Source: Oleidesulfovibrio sp047973035
GTDB lineage: Bacteria > Desulfobacterota > Desulfovibrionia > Desulfovibrionales > Desulfovibrionaceae
DNA length: 64,000 bases
Direction: 5' to 3'
Assembly: GCF_047973035.1 (NCBI RefSeq)
Contig: NZ_JBKEBF010000008.1
Location: 112,250-176,249, forward strand
Shown: positions 52,861 to 61,655 of the stretch, in pieces
Layout of the letters: each line of letters starts with the position of its first letter
How positions within the stretch are numbered: the first letter of the stretch is position 1
Notes under the pieces: generated by a model
What the model was told of the DNA's origin: nothing
The model's database searches: none
The model's input: only the letters and a program-made list of their open reading frames with translations
Position numbers and translations under genes: made by a program

Positions 52861-53182
52861 AACGCGGATAGCGGCAATGAAGTAGTGCAGATGCAGGCAG
52901 GGCTGGCTGCTTGTCTCTGTCTCTGCCGGAGGTGCAGCCGGTATCTGCTGGCAGGCTTTGCCTGTAGCGGACTTCCTCTGCAGCGTGGTTTTTATCTGGA
53001 AAACGATGGCAGGACAAGGCTGGATGCAGCCCCTTGTTGCGTCAGCCGGCAGAAAGGGCCACGATGTAACGTGGCCCGCTTATGAAAAATCCGAAAGGGA
53101 AAAGAATATGCAGCGGTCAGAAGATTGTCCGGGTGCGGGGCATAGGGGAAAAGTGTTCTGATGACCGCAGTGTTTTTATACG
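52861..53182. other. Intergenic region between converging genes
   Basis: About 320 bases between the sfsA stop and the stop of the small leftward gene. It holds one hairpin, listed separately, and no supported gene. Confidence 0.55.
53056..53077 (-). terminator. Possible terminator of the small gene at 53183-53446
   Basis: GGGCCACG (53056-53063) pairs with CGTGGCCC (53070-53077), loop of 6; leftward it is followed by TTTCT. It is about 105 bases past the stop, so the assignment is moderate. Confidence 0.5.
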
Positions 53183-53446
53183 TTACTCGCCGTTGCCGTG
53201 TTTGGCTTTCAGGCGCTCTTGCCCGAACTGCTTGCGGGCTTCCCATACTTTCAGGCCTATTTTCCGGCCCAGATCTGCTTCCCGCGCACGCAACAGCGCT
53301 TCTGCCGCGTCTTTATCGCCCTGCTGTTTGAGCAGGGTGGCAGATTCCAGATCGCGAAGAAACTTTTCACACTCCCCGATGACGGCAGACAAATCCAGCG
53401 ATGCGAGCTCCTCCGGAACGCGCACGGATTTCACCTTTCTTGGCAT
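53183..53446 (-). CDS. Small charged protein, function unknown
   Basis: 87 residues. GGAG with good spacing precedes the ATG, and the sequence is non-repetitive, strongly helical and basic/acidic mixed (ECEKFLRDLESATLL, then AAEALLRAREADL). The N-terminal MPRKVKSVRVPEELASLDLS has the look of a short strand followed by a helix, as in some ribbon-helix-helix proteins, but I cannot confirm this. Leftward, between sfsA and era, alone in its unit. Confidence 0.7.
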   Translation of the reverse strand: MPRKVKSVRVPEELASLDLSAVIGECEKFLRDLESATLLKQQGDKDAAEALLRAREADLGRKIGLKVWEARKQFGQERLKAKHGNGE

Positions 53447-53601
53447 GGTTATCTCCTTTGCTGCGATTATGTAATACAGATTGAAGGTAAAAGGTCAACG
53501 GTCCGCCGGAAAATAGCATGGCGTGCCGCTTGACTTTACTGTAAGGGGATGAAACAAGGTTCGGTTTAATTTTGCTTACTACATCAGGAGATGATGAATA
53601 T

Positions 53602-54528
53602 ATGACTCGTTCTTCAGAACATCGCTGCGGCTGGGTAGCCTTGATGGGCCCCCCCAATGCGGGCAAATCCACGATGATGAACACTCTGCTGGGGCAGAAG
53701 GTTGCCATCGTGACGCCCAAGCCGCAGACCACGCGTAACCAGATTGTCGGTATCCTGACTGAATCTGATGCGCAGGTAGTTTTTATGGATACTCCCGGTA
53801 TCCACCAACTGCGCGGCAAGATGAATCGCCTGCTGCTGCAGACCGCATGGCAGAGCATGGATGGCGCTGATGCCATTCTTGTTGTGCTTGATGCCAATCT
53901 GTACGTGCGCAAACCTGACTTCCTCGATAACGACATCACCCCGCTGCGCGAAGCTATCCGCAACGAGAAGCGTCCTGTTATCGTTGCCCTGAACAAAGTT
54001 GACCTGTTTGCTGACAAGTCGCGGATGCTTCCCTTGCTGGAAAAGCTTGCCGAACTGTGGCCTCAGGCAGAGATTTACCCTGTTTCGGCTCTTAACGATG
54101 ACGGCCTGCGCCAGATGCTGGCTCACATCAAGGCCCAGCTGCCCGAAGCCGGACCTGCGTTCCCTGAAGATCAGGTTTCCACGGCACCTCTCCGCTTTAT
54201 GGCGGCAGAAATCATCCGTGAAAAACTGTTCCTCGAACTTCGTCAGGAACTGCCCTACAATACCGCCGTCAGCGTGGAAAAGTGGGAAGACCTTGAAGAA
54301 GAGGGCCGCGTGGTTATTCATGCCGTTATCCATGTGGCACGTAAAAACCACAAGGGTATGGTCATCGGCAAGCAGGGACAGACGCTTAAAAAGATCGGCA
54401 CCGATGCGCGTAAGGAAATTGAAAAACTTGTGGACAGCAAGGTGTTTCTGGATCTGTGGGTGCGCGTGACGGATGACTGGATGGATAACGAAGGCTTTAT
54501 GATTGATCTGGGCATGGGTGCTCAATAG
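53602..54528 (+). CDS. era: GTPase Era
   Basis: 308 residues from the ATG at 53602, which follows AGGAG; ten further upstream codons are open but unlikely. GTPase motifs: G1 GPPNAGKST, G2 KPQTTRNQ, G3 DTPGIH, G4 NKVD and G5 SALN. A KH domain with HKGMVIGKQGQTLKKIG ends the protein. Era binds 16S rRNA in 30S assembly. Desulfovibrio-type genomes normally keep it single-copy. Downstream lie yggS and the motility genes, with a 190-base gap between. Confidence 0.97.
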   Translation: MTRSSEHRCGWVALMGPPNAGKSTMMNTLLGQKVAIVTPKPQTTRNQIVGILTESDAQVVFMDTPGIHQLRGKMNRLLLQTAWQSMDGADAILVVLDANLYVRKPDFLDNDITPLREAIRNEKRPVIVALNKVDLFADKSRMLPLLEKLAELWPQAEIYPVSALNDDGLRQMLAHIKAQLPEAGPAFPEDQVSTAPLRFMAAEIIREKLFLELRQELPYNTAVSVEKWEDLEEEGRVVIHAVIHVARKNHKGMVIGKQGQTLKKIGTDARKEIEKLVDSKVFLDLWVRVTDDWMDNEGFMIDLGMGAQ

Positions 54529-54716
54529 GTTGTAATGCTCCGGCTGATTCCGGTTTGCCGCTGAATCTGACTGCGCCGCGATGCCCTGCCTGACGGCGGG
54601 GCATTGCTGTTTCGGGCGTATTTTTTTGCGTGCTGTCAAAAAAACGTTTAACGGGAACAAGATGCCGGTATGGTTTATTGTACCGGTGCCGATAAAGCTT
54701 GTACGGGAAATTATAA

Positions 54717-55460
54717 ATGACGTTGCTTGAACACGAACAGAAGGCGCTGTGCGACCGTCTGGCTTCGGTGCGTCACCGCCTTGATGAGGCTGTGCGCGTA
54801 GCAGGCAGAGCGCATGATGAAGTGACGCTGGTTGCTGTTTCCAAATTTCATCCGGCAGCCGCGGTAGAGGCTCTGGCAAGGCTTGCGGGGCATTTCGCCT
54901 TTGGCGAAAGCTATATGCAGGAAGCGTTGGAAAAACAGCAGGAACTGGCCACACTTGATATCGCATGGCATTTTATCGGGCATGTTCAGTCCCGCAAAGC
55001 CCGCGATGTCGCAGGGCGGTTTGCGCTAATACATACAGTTGACTCTGAAAAGCTGGCCCGTAAATTGCAAGGAGTCATGCAGGCCTTGGCAGAGGCCGAA
55101 CAATCCTTTGCCGGTGCCGTGCAGGATGTGCTTATTCAGGTTAACATCGGCTGCGAACCACAAAAGTCCGGTGTAGCGGCGGACGATGAGCTTCTGCAAC
55201 TTGCAGACAGCATCGCCGGTATGGATTCGCTCAGGCTTAAAGGGCTTATGTGCATGCCGCCGCTGAGTTGTCAGGGTGACGAAGCAAAGCCGTATTTTGC
55301 GCAGCTGCGCCAGCTTAAGGAACAGCTTGAGCCGCGCATCGGCCACGCATTGCCGCACCTTTCAATGGGCATGTCGCACGACTTCGAGCAGGCCGTGGCA
55401 GAAGGCGCCACACTGGTAAGAGTGGGAACAGACATTTTCGGTGAACGTGCTCCCCGCTGA
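54717..55460 (+). CDS. yggS: PLP homeostasis protein YggS
   Basis: 247 residues of the YggS/PROSC family (PLPBP). The PLP lysine lies in LVAVSKFHP, and the remaining family marks are FGESYMQEALEK, HFIGHVQSRKAR, LIQVNIG and SMGMSHDFEQAVAEGATLVRVG. It binds pyridoxal phosphate without known enzymatic activity and buffers its supply. It starts the rightward block; motA begins 20 bases after its stop, so it may be cotranscribed with the motility genes. No strong Shine-Dalgarno precedes the ATG. Confidence 0.94.
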   Translation: MTLLEHEQKALCDRLASVRHRLDEAVRVAGRAHDEVTLVAVSKFHPAAAVEALARLAGHFAFGESYMQEALEKQQELATLDIAWHFIGHVQSRKARDVAGRFALIHTVDSEKLARKLQGVMQALAEAEQSFAGAVQDVLIQVNIGCEPQKSGVAADDELLQLADSIAGMDSLRLKGLMCMPPLSCQGDEAKPYFAQLRQLKEQLEPRIGHALPHLSMGMSHDFEQAVAEGATLVRVGTDIFGERAPR

Positions 55461-55480
55461 CAGGGAAAAGAGAACTCTTT

Positions 55481-56245
55481 ATGGATTTGGCAACCATACT
55501 TGGCATTGTGATCTCCTTCGGTCTGGTGCTTGCGGGCATCCTCGAAGGCGGCAGCATTATGATCTTCGTGTCTATTCCGTCGCTGCTCATCGTTATGGGC
55601 GGCACTATCGGGGCCACGCTGGTCAACTATCCGCTGGCAACTGTGCTGGGCGTTATGGGGGTAATCAAAAAGACGTTCAATGCCTCCAGCCAGAGTCCCA
55701 CCGCCATCATTGATCAGTTTATGGACTTTGCTAACCGTGCACGTCGCGAAGGTATTCTTTCGCTTGAGCCGGTTATCAAAGAAGTAAGCGACGCTTACCT
55801 GCGCAAAGGTCTGCAGCTGACGGTTGACGGCCTTGAGCCGCAAGCCATTCAGGAAATTCTTGAAACGGAAATCAGCAGTCTGGAATCCCGCCACGAAACC
55901 GGCGTGGAAATTGTAAACGCCATGGGCGCGTATGCTCCTGCATTGGGTATGATCGGTACGGTTATCGGTCTTGTGCAGATGCTGCAGACCATGAGTGACC
56001 CCAGCTCCATCGGTCCTGCAATGGCTGTGGCGCTTATTACGACTTTTTATGGCGCCGTTCTGGCGAACCTTGTTTTTATTCCCATGGCGGGAAAACTGAA
56101 AATGCGCTCCCGCGAAGAAGTGACCGTGCGCGAGATGCAGATGGAAGGTATTCTTGCCATTTCACGTGGTGAGAACCCCAGAATCATTCAGGAAAAACTG
56201 TCCAGCTATCAGCCGCCCAAAGAACGCAAAGCTGACGCAGGTTAG
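55481..56245 (+). CDS. motA: Flagellar stator protein MotA
   Basis: 254 residues with four membrane spans and the family patterns GGSIMIFVSIPSLLIVMGGTIGATLVN and, in the third and fourth spans, APALGMIGTVIGLVQML. The cytoplasmic loop has charged EGILSLEPV. With MotB it forms the ion channel of the flagellar stator and turns ion flow into torque. It resembles the PomA/short MotA group. It is followed by two motB-type genes and then by flagellar export and switch genes in one rightward operon. Confidence 0.95.
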   Translation: MDLATILGIVISFGLVLAGILEGGSIMIFVSIPSLLIVMGGTIGATLVNYPLATVLGVMGVIKKTFNASSQSPTAIIDQFMDFANRARREGILSLEPVIKEVSDAYLRKGLQLTVDGLEPQAIQEILETEISSLESRHETGVEIVNAMGAYAPALGMIGTVIGLVQMLQTMSDPSSIGPAMAVALITTFYGAVLANLVFIPMAGKLKMRSREEVTVREMQMEGILAISRGENPRIIQEKLSSYQPPKERKADAG

Positions 56246-56271
56246 TCTGCGGCACAACAAGGACGCAGGGC

Positions 56272-57198
56272 ATGGCACGCAAGAAAAAGAAAAAAGGTGG
56301 CGGCGGAGGCGGCGCCCCGACATGGCTCATCACGTTTTCGGACATGATGACGCTTATGCTTACCTTTTTTGTTTTGCTGGTCAGTATGTCTGTGCTGGAC
56401 GAGCGCCGCAAACTGGTTGTGCTTGCTTCTGTAACCGGAGCCTTCGGCACGGCTACGGGCAGCTTTAACCCCATGGCGGTGGACGGCCCTTCCAGAATTG
56501 TAGAGCCCGGCCCGATGGAAATGGACAGCGTTAATGACCTGCAACCCCTGAAAGACCTTATATGGGAAGACCAGAACAGGGATTTGAACTTTCAGGAAAA
56601 CAGCATGGTGCAGATTTTGTCCATCAACGATGCGGTACTGTTCAGCCCGGGGTCGTTTATTCTGACTCCCAGCGGTGTGAAATTGCTCGACAGGATTCTG
56701 CCCTGGCTCCTTAAGGTCGATCACCCGTTGCTACTGGCAGGGCATACTGCCTCGCAACGCGCAGAAGCAGGACAGGAGTACAAAGTTTCTTTTAATGAAA
56801 AGGAACCGGCTCCTACCTGGCGGCTTTCATTTATGCGGGTGATGGCTATTTACAGATATCTGACAGGGCGGGGTCTGCCGGAGAAGAATTTGAAAGTTGA
56901 GGCTTTTGCTCATTTTCGCCCCAGATATGATAATAAGACTCCTGACGGGCGCAGGCGTAACAGCCGCGTAGATATTGTGCTGGATAAGCGTAACCGTGAA
57001 TGGATACGCAAGATGCAGGAACAGGAGCAGGCCAGGTATCGTGAGCGGGGCCTTTTTGAATACAAGGATTTTCGCTTTTCGCTTGATGCGCCGGTGGAAG
57101 GCCCTGTAGGCGGCAGGCTGAATGACAAGCCTGCACCGCAAGATAAGGGCAATGTGCTTCAGGATGCAGGCGGGTACGACGACCTGAGGAGGCCGTAA
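56272..57198 (+). CDS. motB: MotB-type stator protein, first copy with divergent OmpA domain
   Basis: 308 residues. A Lys/Gly-rich N-terminus leads to the single membrane span TFSDMMTLMLTFFVLL, with the ion-carrying Asp24. An OmpA-like peptidoglycan-binding domain follows; its core keeps GRRRNSRVDIVL but the usual TD of the first strand reads GHTASQ and an extra segment is inserted before the helix. A 60-residue charged tail ends the protein. AAGGA precedes the ATG. Together with the second MotB it may form a mixed MotA4MotB pair, or serve a different loading state. Both copies lie directly behind motA. Confidence 0.9.
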   Translation: MARKKKKKGGGGGGAPTWLITFSDMMTLMLTFFVLLVSMSVLDERRKLVVLASVTGAFGTATGSFNPMAVDGPSRIVEPGPMEMDSVNDLQPLKDLIWEDQNRDLNFQENSMVQILSINDAVLFSPGSFILTPSGVKLLDRILPWLLKVDHPLLLAGHTASQRAEAGQEYKVSFNEKEPAPTWRLSFMRVMAIYRYLTGRGLPEKNLKVEAFAHFRPRYDNKTPDGRRRNSRVDIVLDKRNREWIRKMQEQEQARYRERGLFEYKDFRFSLDAPVEGPVGGRLNDKPAPQDKGNVLQDAGGYDDLRRP

Positions 57199-57200
57199 GC

Positions 57201-57929
57201 ATGGCACGGGAAAAGAAACCGCCGGAGGAAGAAGGCGTCCCGATGTGGCTGGTGACGTTTTCCGACCTCGTTACTCTGCTGCTTACGTTTTTTGTATTGC
57301 TGCTTTCCATGGCTTCCATGGATCAGGTGCTTTTGTCGCGTATCAACCCGTACTCGAGTAACTTCAGCGTGATGGGTGCGCTAAGTCCCGGCAAGGTGCC
57401 CCAGCGTATCCAGCTGGTTCTGGAGCTTCTGGATTCACCGCAGGACACCATGGATAAGCCCGACAGGCTTAAAGATCTTCTTTGGCCGGACGATGTCTTG
57501 CCGCCGGAGATTGATGCCGGTACACTTGATAGAAACCTGCGTATTTTACAAGACCCGCAAGGGCTTGCCATCGTGCTTACAGACGGTGTGCTTTTCCGGC
57601 CCGGCAGCTGGGATCTGACCGAAGCGGCAAAAAAGCTGCTTGTCCCGCTGGCGGATGTGTTGCAATACAGCTCGGCGGATGTGAATATCGCAGGCTATAC
57701 GGATGATACGCCTTCTGCCCGGATTGATAATTATGATCTTTCAGGCAGGCGGGCTTTGGCGGTGCTGGAGTTCTTTCTGGGGCGGAGTCTGGAAGCCAGC
57801 AGGTTTTCCATTTCCGGCTACGGGCCGGACAAACCGCTGGTACCCGATACCACGCCGGAAGGCAGAGCCCAGAACAGGCGTGTGGAAATTTTGCTTAAGA
57901 CGACCCAATGGCTTGGGCGTTACAGCTAA
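57201..57929 (+). CDS. motB: MotB-type stator protein, second copy
   Basis: 242 residues, 2 bases after the first copy, with GGAGG overlapping the end of that gene. The span TFSDLVTLLLTFFVLL carries Asp22. The OmpA domain is the canonical form: AGYTDDTPSA, NYDLSGRRALAVLEFF and GRAQNRRVEILL. It anchors the stator to peptidoglycan. Of the two it is closer to the standard MotB. The presence of two intact ion-binding aspartates means neither looks like a broken copy. Confidence 0.92.
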   Translation: MAREKKPPEEEGVPMWLVTFSDLVTLLLTFFVLLLSMASMDQVLLSRINPYSSNFSVMGALSPGKVPQRIQLVLELLDSPQDTMDKPDRLKDLLWPDDVLPPEIDAGTLDRNLRILQDPQGLAIVLTDGVLFRPGSWDLTEAAKKLLVPLADVLQYSSADVNIAGYTDDTPSARIDNYDLSGRRALAVLEFFLGRSLEASRFSISGYGPDKPLVPDTTPEGRAQNRRVEILLKTTQWLGRYS

Positions 57930-57956
57930 CACAGCGAACCTGCAAGGAGTAATATC

Positions 57957-58433
57957 GTGGCGGAAGAAGTCACTCAGGAAAAAAAAGGCGGCAAGCTTAA
58001 GTGGATCATCATGATCGTGCTGCTGCTTGTGCTGGCAGGTGGCGGTGCGTTTGCCTACTTTACCTTTTTTGCAGGTGGCGGCGATACAGCGCAGGAAGAA
58101 CAGGTTCAGCAGGGTGAAGAAACACCTGAAGATGTTCAGATTGTTACGTTGCCGACATTTCTGGTCAACCTTTCCGACCCGCTCGGCAGGCGGTACCTTA
58201 AGATGACGCTGGACGTCGAAGTGATAAACCCCAAGGCAGGGGAAGAGCTTAACAGGGCGACTGCACGCATTCAGGATGCCATCATTCTGTTACTGTCCAG
58301 CAAGTCATATGCGGACCTTGCTCCGCTGGAAAATAAGTTGCTTTTGAAGAATGAGATTGTCGCCAGGCTGAACCAGATTCTGGGTGGCTCAAAGGTGCGG
58401 CGGGTGTATTTTACCGAAATGGTCATCCAGTAG
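57957..58433 (+). CDS. fliL: Flagellar basal body-associated protein FliL
   Basis: 158 residues from a GTG at 57957 with AAGGAG upstream. A short basic N-terminus is followed by a single membrane span (about 15-38), an acidic linker and the periplasmic FliL domain, with IVTLPTFLVNLSDPLGRRYLKMTLDVEV and the closing VRRVYFTEMVIQ. FliL surrounds the stator and supports motor function. It links the stator genes to fliN in this operon. Confidence 0.94.
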   Translation: MAEEVTQEKKGGKLKWIIMIVLLLVLAGGGAFAYFTFFAGGGDTAQEEQVQQGEETPEDVQIVTLPTFLVNLSDPLGRRYLKMTLDVEVINPKAGEELNRATARIQDAIILLLSSKSYADLAPLENKLLLKNEIVARLNQILGGSKVRRVYFTEMVIQ

Positions 58434-58490
58434 GGAGCCCTGCGGCTTGTGTGTTTTGCCGCAGAAGACAACCCAAGGAAGGATAATGAT

Positions 58491-59021
58491 ATGGCAGATA
58501 AAGACGTCGATCAGGATGCATTGGCCGCCCAGTGGGCTGCAGCGCTGGAAGAGCAGGAAAGCGAAGAAGATGGCGGTGCTGATGCCGGCGGCTCTTCGGC
58601 GGAAGACCAGCTGGCTGCGGAGTGGGCCGCTGCTTTGGCAAGCGATGAGCAGGACCAGCTGAAAAAAGAGAAAGAGCAGGGCTTCTTTGCTTCTGCTGCA
58701 CGCGATATGGAATTTAAGGACCTGACCGAGGAAGCCAAATCTCCCAGACCTGATTCCGGCAAGCGCGAGCTTGATTTCATTCTGGATATTCCGCTTGATG
58801 TTTCGGCAGAACTGGGGCGTACCCGCCTGCTTATCAACGAGCTGCTCCAGCTTGGTCAGGGGTCTGTTGTAGAGCTGAATAAGCTGGCAGGTGAGCCGCT
58901 TGAAATTTATGTTAACGGCAAGCTGGTCGCCCGCGGCGAAGCTGTTGTCATTAATGAAAAATTCGGCGTGCGTCTGACAGATATCATCAGCCCCATCGAA
59001 CGCGTGAAGCAGTTAGGGTAG
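58491..59021 (+). CDS. fliN: Flagellar motor switch protein FliN
   Basis: 176 residues from the ATG at 58491, which follows AAGGA. The C-terminal 80 residues are the FliN/SpoA domain (FILDIPLDVSAELGRT, LLQLGQGSVVELNKLAGEPLEIYVNGKLVARGEAVVI, FGVRLTDII). The N-terminal extension carries a tandem repeat of about 15 residues (LAAQWAAALEEQE and LAAEWAAALASDE), separated by an acidic stretch. FliN forms the lower switch ring with FliM and docks the export ATPase. The repeat may bind a partner twice. Confidence 0.95.
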   Translation: MADKDVDQDALAAQWAAALEEQESEEDGGADAGGSSAEDQLAAEWAAALASDEQDQLKKEKEQGFFASAARDMEFKDLTEEAKSPRPDSGKRELDFILDIPLDVSAELGRTRLLINELLQLGQGSVVELNKLAGEPLEIYVNGKLVARGEAVVINEKFGVRLTDIISPIERVKQLG

Positions 59022-59034
59022 CCGGAATTTTGCA

Positions 59035-59529
59035 ATGCTTAATGCCACGCTGAATGCAACAGGCAACGCCGCGATTCTGCAAGCAAACGGTACACAGGAA
59101 GCGCAGAGTGTGCGGGGTGTGCTTGATGCAGTTTCGTCGGTCAATGCCACTGCCGCAGAAGCCGTAACCCGTGCTGCCAACGCTACAGGGCTGGGGGCAG
59201 GCGGCGCCTCGTTTGACTGGACGGGGTATATTCAGGCCATCGGGATGCTCTGTCTGCTGCTTGCAGCGTTGTATGGCATTTTGTGGGCTGTCCGGCGTTT
59301 CGGTCTGGCAGGCAGAGGCAAGTCCTTCAGGCCGGGGGACATGCACGTGGAGGGGCAACTGATGCTTGGCCCCAAGCGTTCCGTCATGGTGGTACGCATC
59401 TTGAATAGACGATTGGTGTTGGGGGTCACGGACCACAACATCAATCTCTTGACGGAGCTTAAAGACCACCATGATGATGCTGAAAACGGCTTTGCAGCGG
59501 TGCTGCAGGACACTCAAGACAACTCGTAA
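59035..59529 (+). CDS. fliO: Flagellar biosynthesis protein FliO
   Basis: 164 residues. An Asn/Ala/Thr-rich periplasmic N-terminus of about 65 residues precedes one membrane span (IGMLCLLLAALYGILW) and the short cytoplasmic domain RPGDMHVEGQLMLGPKRSVMVVRI, the conserved FliO region. It aids assembly of FliP in the export gate. Its last 59 bases overlap the start of fliP in another frame. The N-terminal extension is longer than in enteric FliO. Confidence 0.88.
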   Translation: MLNATLNATGNAAILQANGTQEAQSVRGVLDAVSSVNATAAEAVTRAANATGLGAGGASFDWTGYIQAIGMLCLLLAALYGILWAVRRFGLAGRGKSFRPGDMHVEGQLMLGPKRSVMVVRILNRRLVLGVTDHNINLLTELKDHHDDAENGFAAVLQDTQDNS

Positions 59530-60304
59530 ACCCGCCGTCACTCTGTTGACAGGCGTCGGGTTGCTTGCGGCAGTGCTGGCAGCGGTACTGCTGCCCGAAG
59601 CTGCCTCGGCCGCACAGGACATCGCCCTGCCGGACCTGCAGCTTACTCTTTCCGGCGGAGCGACCGAGCCTGAAAAAGTCGCCGTCACTCTTGAAATCCT
59701 TTTCCTGCTTACGGTCCTTTCGCTGGCTCCGGCCATCATGCTTACCGTAACCAGTTTCACCCGCATCATCATTGTATTCCACTTTGTACGTCAGGCCATG
59801 GGCCTGCCTACGCTGCCACCCAATCAGGTGCTTGCCAGCCTTGCCATCTTTATGACGGTGGTCATCATGATGCCCGTCGGTAAAGAGATTAATGACAAAG
59901 CCCTGCAACCGTATCTGGAAGAACGCATTGGTTTTCAGCAGGCGCTTACAGTGGCGCAGGAGCCGCTGCGCGAGTTTATGTTCAAGCATACCCGCGAAAA
60001 AGACCTGTCTGTATTCTATGGCATTACAGGCATGGAAAGACCGCGTAACAAAGATGACGTACCGACCATCATGCTGGCAGCCGGATATGTTATCAGTGAG
60101 TTGAAAACCGGCTTTACCATCGGCTTTCTTATCTACATACCGTTCCTTGTTCTTGATATGGTTGTGGCATCCATCCTGCTTGCTATGGGTATGATGATGC
60201 TGCCTCCCATGATGGTTTCCATGCCGTTTAAAATTCTGCTGTTTGTCATGGTGGATGGCTGGGGCCTGCTCACAACATCACTTGTAAACAGCTTCATGCT
60301 CTGA
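59471..60304 (+). CDS. fliP: Flagellar export gate protein FliP
   Basis: 277 residues with a cleavable signal peptide (VLLPEAASA) and four further spans. Signature stretches are SLAPAIMLTVTSFTRIIIVFHFVRQAMG, PNQVLASLAIFMT and MMLPPMMVSMPFKILLFVMVDGWGL. FliP forms the core of the inner-membrane export gate with FliQ and FliR. It overlaps fliO by 59 bases; fliQ follows after 35. Confidence 0.97.
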   Translation: MMMLKTALQRCCRTLKTTRKPAVTLLTGVGLLAAVLAAVLLPEAASAAQDIALPDLQLTLSGGATEPEKVAVTLEILFLLTVLSLAPAIMLTVTSFTRIIIVFHFVRQAMGLPTLPPNQVLASLAIFMTVVIMMPVGKEINDKALQPYLEERIGFQQALTVAQEPLREFMFKHTREKDLSVFYGITGMERPRNKDDVPTIMLAAGYVISELKTGFTIGFLIYIPFLVLDMVVASILLAMGMMMLPPMMVSMPFKILLFVMVDGWGLLTTSLVNSFML

Positions 60305-60339
60305 CGGGCATAGATGTAAATTTGTAAGGAGTCGAAAAC

Positions 60340-60609
60340 ATGACACCCGAATTTGTAGTAGGTTTTGCGCGTCAGGCCATTGAACTTGCACTGACTATCT
60401 CTTTGCCCATGCTGGGCATCGGTCTGGCAGTAGGTGTGTTTGTTTCTGTCATTCAGGCGGCAACGCAGATTCAGGAAACCACCCTGTCGTTCATACCCAA
60501 GATTGTTTCTATTTTTCTTGCACTGCTTGTATCATTTCCGTGGATTATGGATAAAATGCTGGCATTCACGAGGGACGTGTTCATTAATATTCCGAACTAC
60601 GTTCGATGA
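60340..60609 (+). CDS. fliQ: Flagellar export gate protein FliQ
   Basis: 89 residues with two membrane spans and the family pattern VGFARQAIELALTISLPMLGIGLAVG, QAATQIQETTLSFIPKI. AAGGAG precedes the ATG. It packs around FliP in the export gate. Operons of this kind usually continue to fliR and flhB, but here a strong terminator follows and those genes must lie elsewhere. Confidence 0.96.
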   Translation: MTPEFVVGFARQAIELALTISLPMLGIGLAVGVFVSVIQAATQIQETTLSFIPKIVSIFLALLVSFPWIMDKMLAFTRDVFINIPNYVR

Positions 60610-60660
60610 CGCCATATCTGTTTCGGCCGTAGCTCCTGATGCCGCGACTGTTACAGCAGT

Positions 60661-60697
60661 AAAAAACCGCCGCACCGGAATGGTGCGGCGGTTTTTT
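60661..60697. terminator. Strong bidirectional terminator of the motility operon and rlmB
   Basis: A 16-bp perfect inverted repeat (60661-60676 / 60682-60697), A6 on one end and T6 on the other, loop GGAAT. It separates converging fliQ and rlmB. Confidence 0.95.
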
Positions 60698-60721
60698 GTT
60701 TGTATTTTTGATAACCGTTAG

Positions 60722-61474
60722 CTAAGACTGAAGCTTGGAATAGAAACAACCCATCAGCATGGCTCCTGCCTGCGCCACGTTTAGCGAATCAAACTGGCGC
60801 TGCATGGGAATATGGATAGAAGCGGTACAGCGTTTTGCCACGCCGGGGCGTACGCCTTTATCTTCGTTGCCCAGTACGAGCACCGCAGGGGTGTACAGCT
60901 CGGTTGTAAACGCGTTTTGCGAGTTATCGTCAAAGCGGGCTGCATAAACATTAAAGCCCATGTCCAAGGCTGTTTCCAATGCGCGGGACAGGTTGGTGGC
61001 GCGCGCAACGGGCAGCTTGGCCAGTGCTCCGGCGCTGGCTTTGGCGGCGGCTGTTCCCAGTGCGGATGCATTATGCTTGGGAATGATGATTCCGGCTCCG
61101 CCCAGAGCGTATAGTGTACGTGCCAGTGTTCCCGCATTGCCGGGGTCCTGCACCTGATCAAGAGCCAGAACCAGCTTCATAGGACTGTTGAGGGCCGCTT
61201 CCAGCACGTCTTCAACCTCTACGTAGCCTGCATTGAAGACTCGTGCTACAACACCTTGGTGATTTCCAGAATACAGCTTCGCTAGCGCGGCGTCCTGTAC
61301 GAAAGTAAAGCGGACTCCGTGCCTGCGGCACAGGTTTACGATGGCATCTGTATCTGCATTTTTGCGGCCTTTGCGTATAGTGACCGAGTCTACACGGTCA
61401 GGGGCGCTCTGCAGTTGTTCCAGCACAGGCTTTATGCCGGGCAGGATGGAGTTGTCTGTGTCGTTATGTTTCAT
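60722..61474 (-). CDS. rlmB: 23S rRNA 2'-O-ribose methyltransferase, RlmB/TrmH family
   Basis: 250 residues. The N-terminal substrate-binding domain has ILPGIKPVLEQLQ and the short SGNHQGVVA. The SpoU fold follows with motif 1 DQVQDPGNAGTLARTLYALG, motif 2 VLVLGNEDKGVRP and motif 3 SLNVAQAGAML, which form the knotted SAM site. RlmB methylates G2251 of 23S rRNA in E. coli; a different guanosine or tRNA target is possible. Leftward, ending at the shared terminator. Confidence 0.91.
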   Translation of the reverse strand: MKHNDTDNSILPGIKPVLEQLQSAPDRVDSVTIRKGRKNADTDAIVNLCRRHGVRFTFVQDAALAKLYSGNHQGVVARVFNAGYVEVEDVLEAALNSPMKLVLALDQVQDPGNAGTLARTLYALGGAGIIIPKHNASALGTAAAKASAGALAKLPVARATNLSRALETALDMGFNVYAARFDDNSQNAFTTELYTPAVLVLGNEDKGVRPGVAKRCTASIHIPMQRQFDSLNVAQAGAMLMGCFYSKLQS

Positions 61475-61655
61475 GGGTAACTAGGCCGCAGGACTGGGAT
61501 CAGACCGGGCATCAGTCTAAAAGTTGGCGGCAGCGCTGCCGCATTGCTTCCCGTGTACGTTTAGGGTAACAGGGGGCGAACTGTGTCCCGCAGTACCCGC
61601 GTTTTCTATCAACTGCAAGGGTAATTCGAACACCATACGGAGACAATGGCATCTT

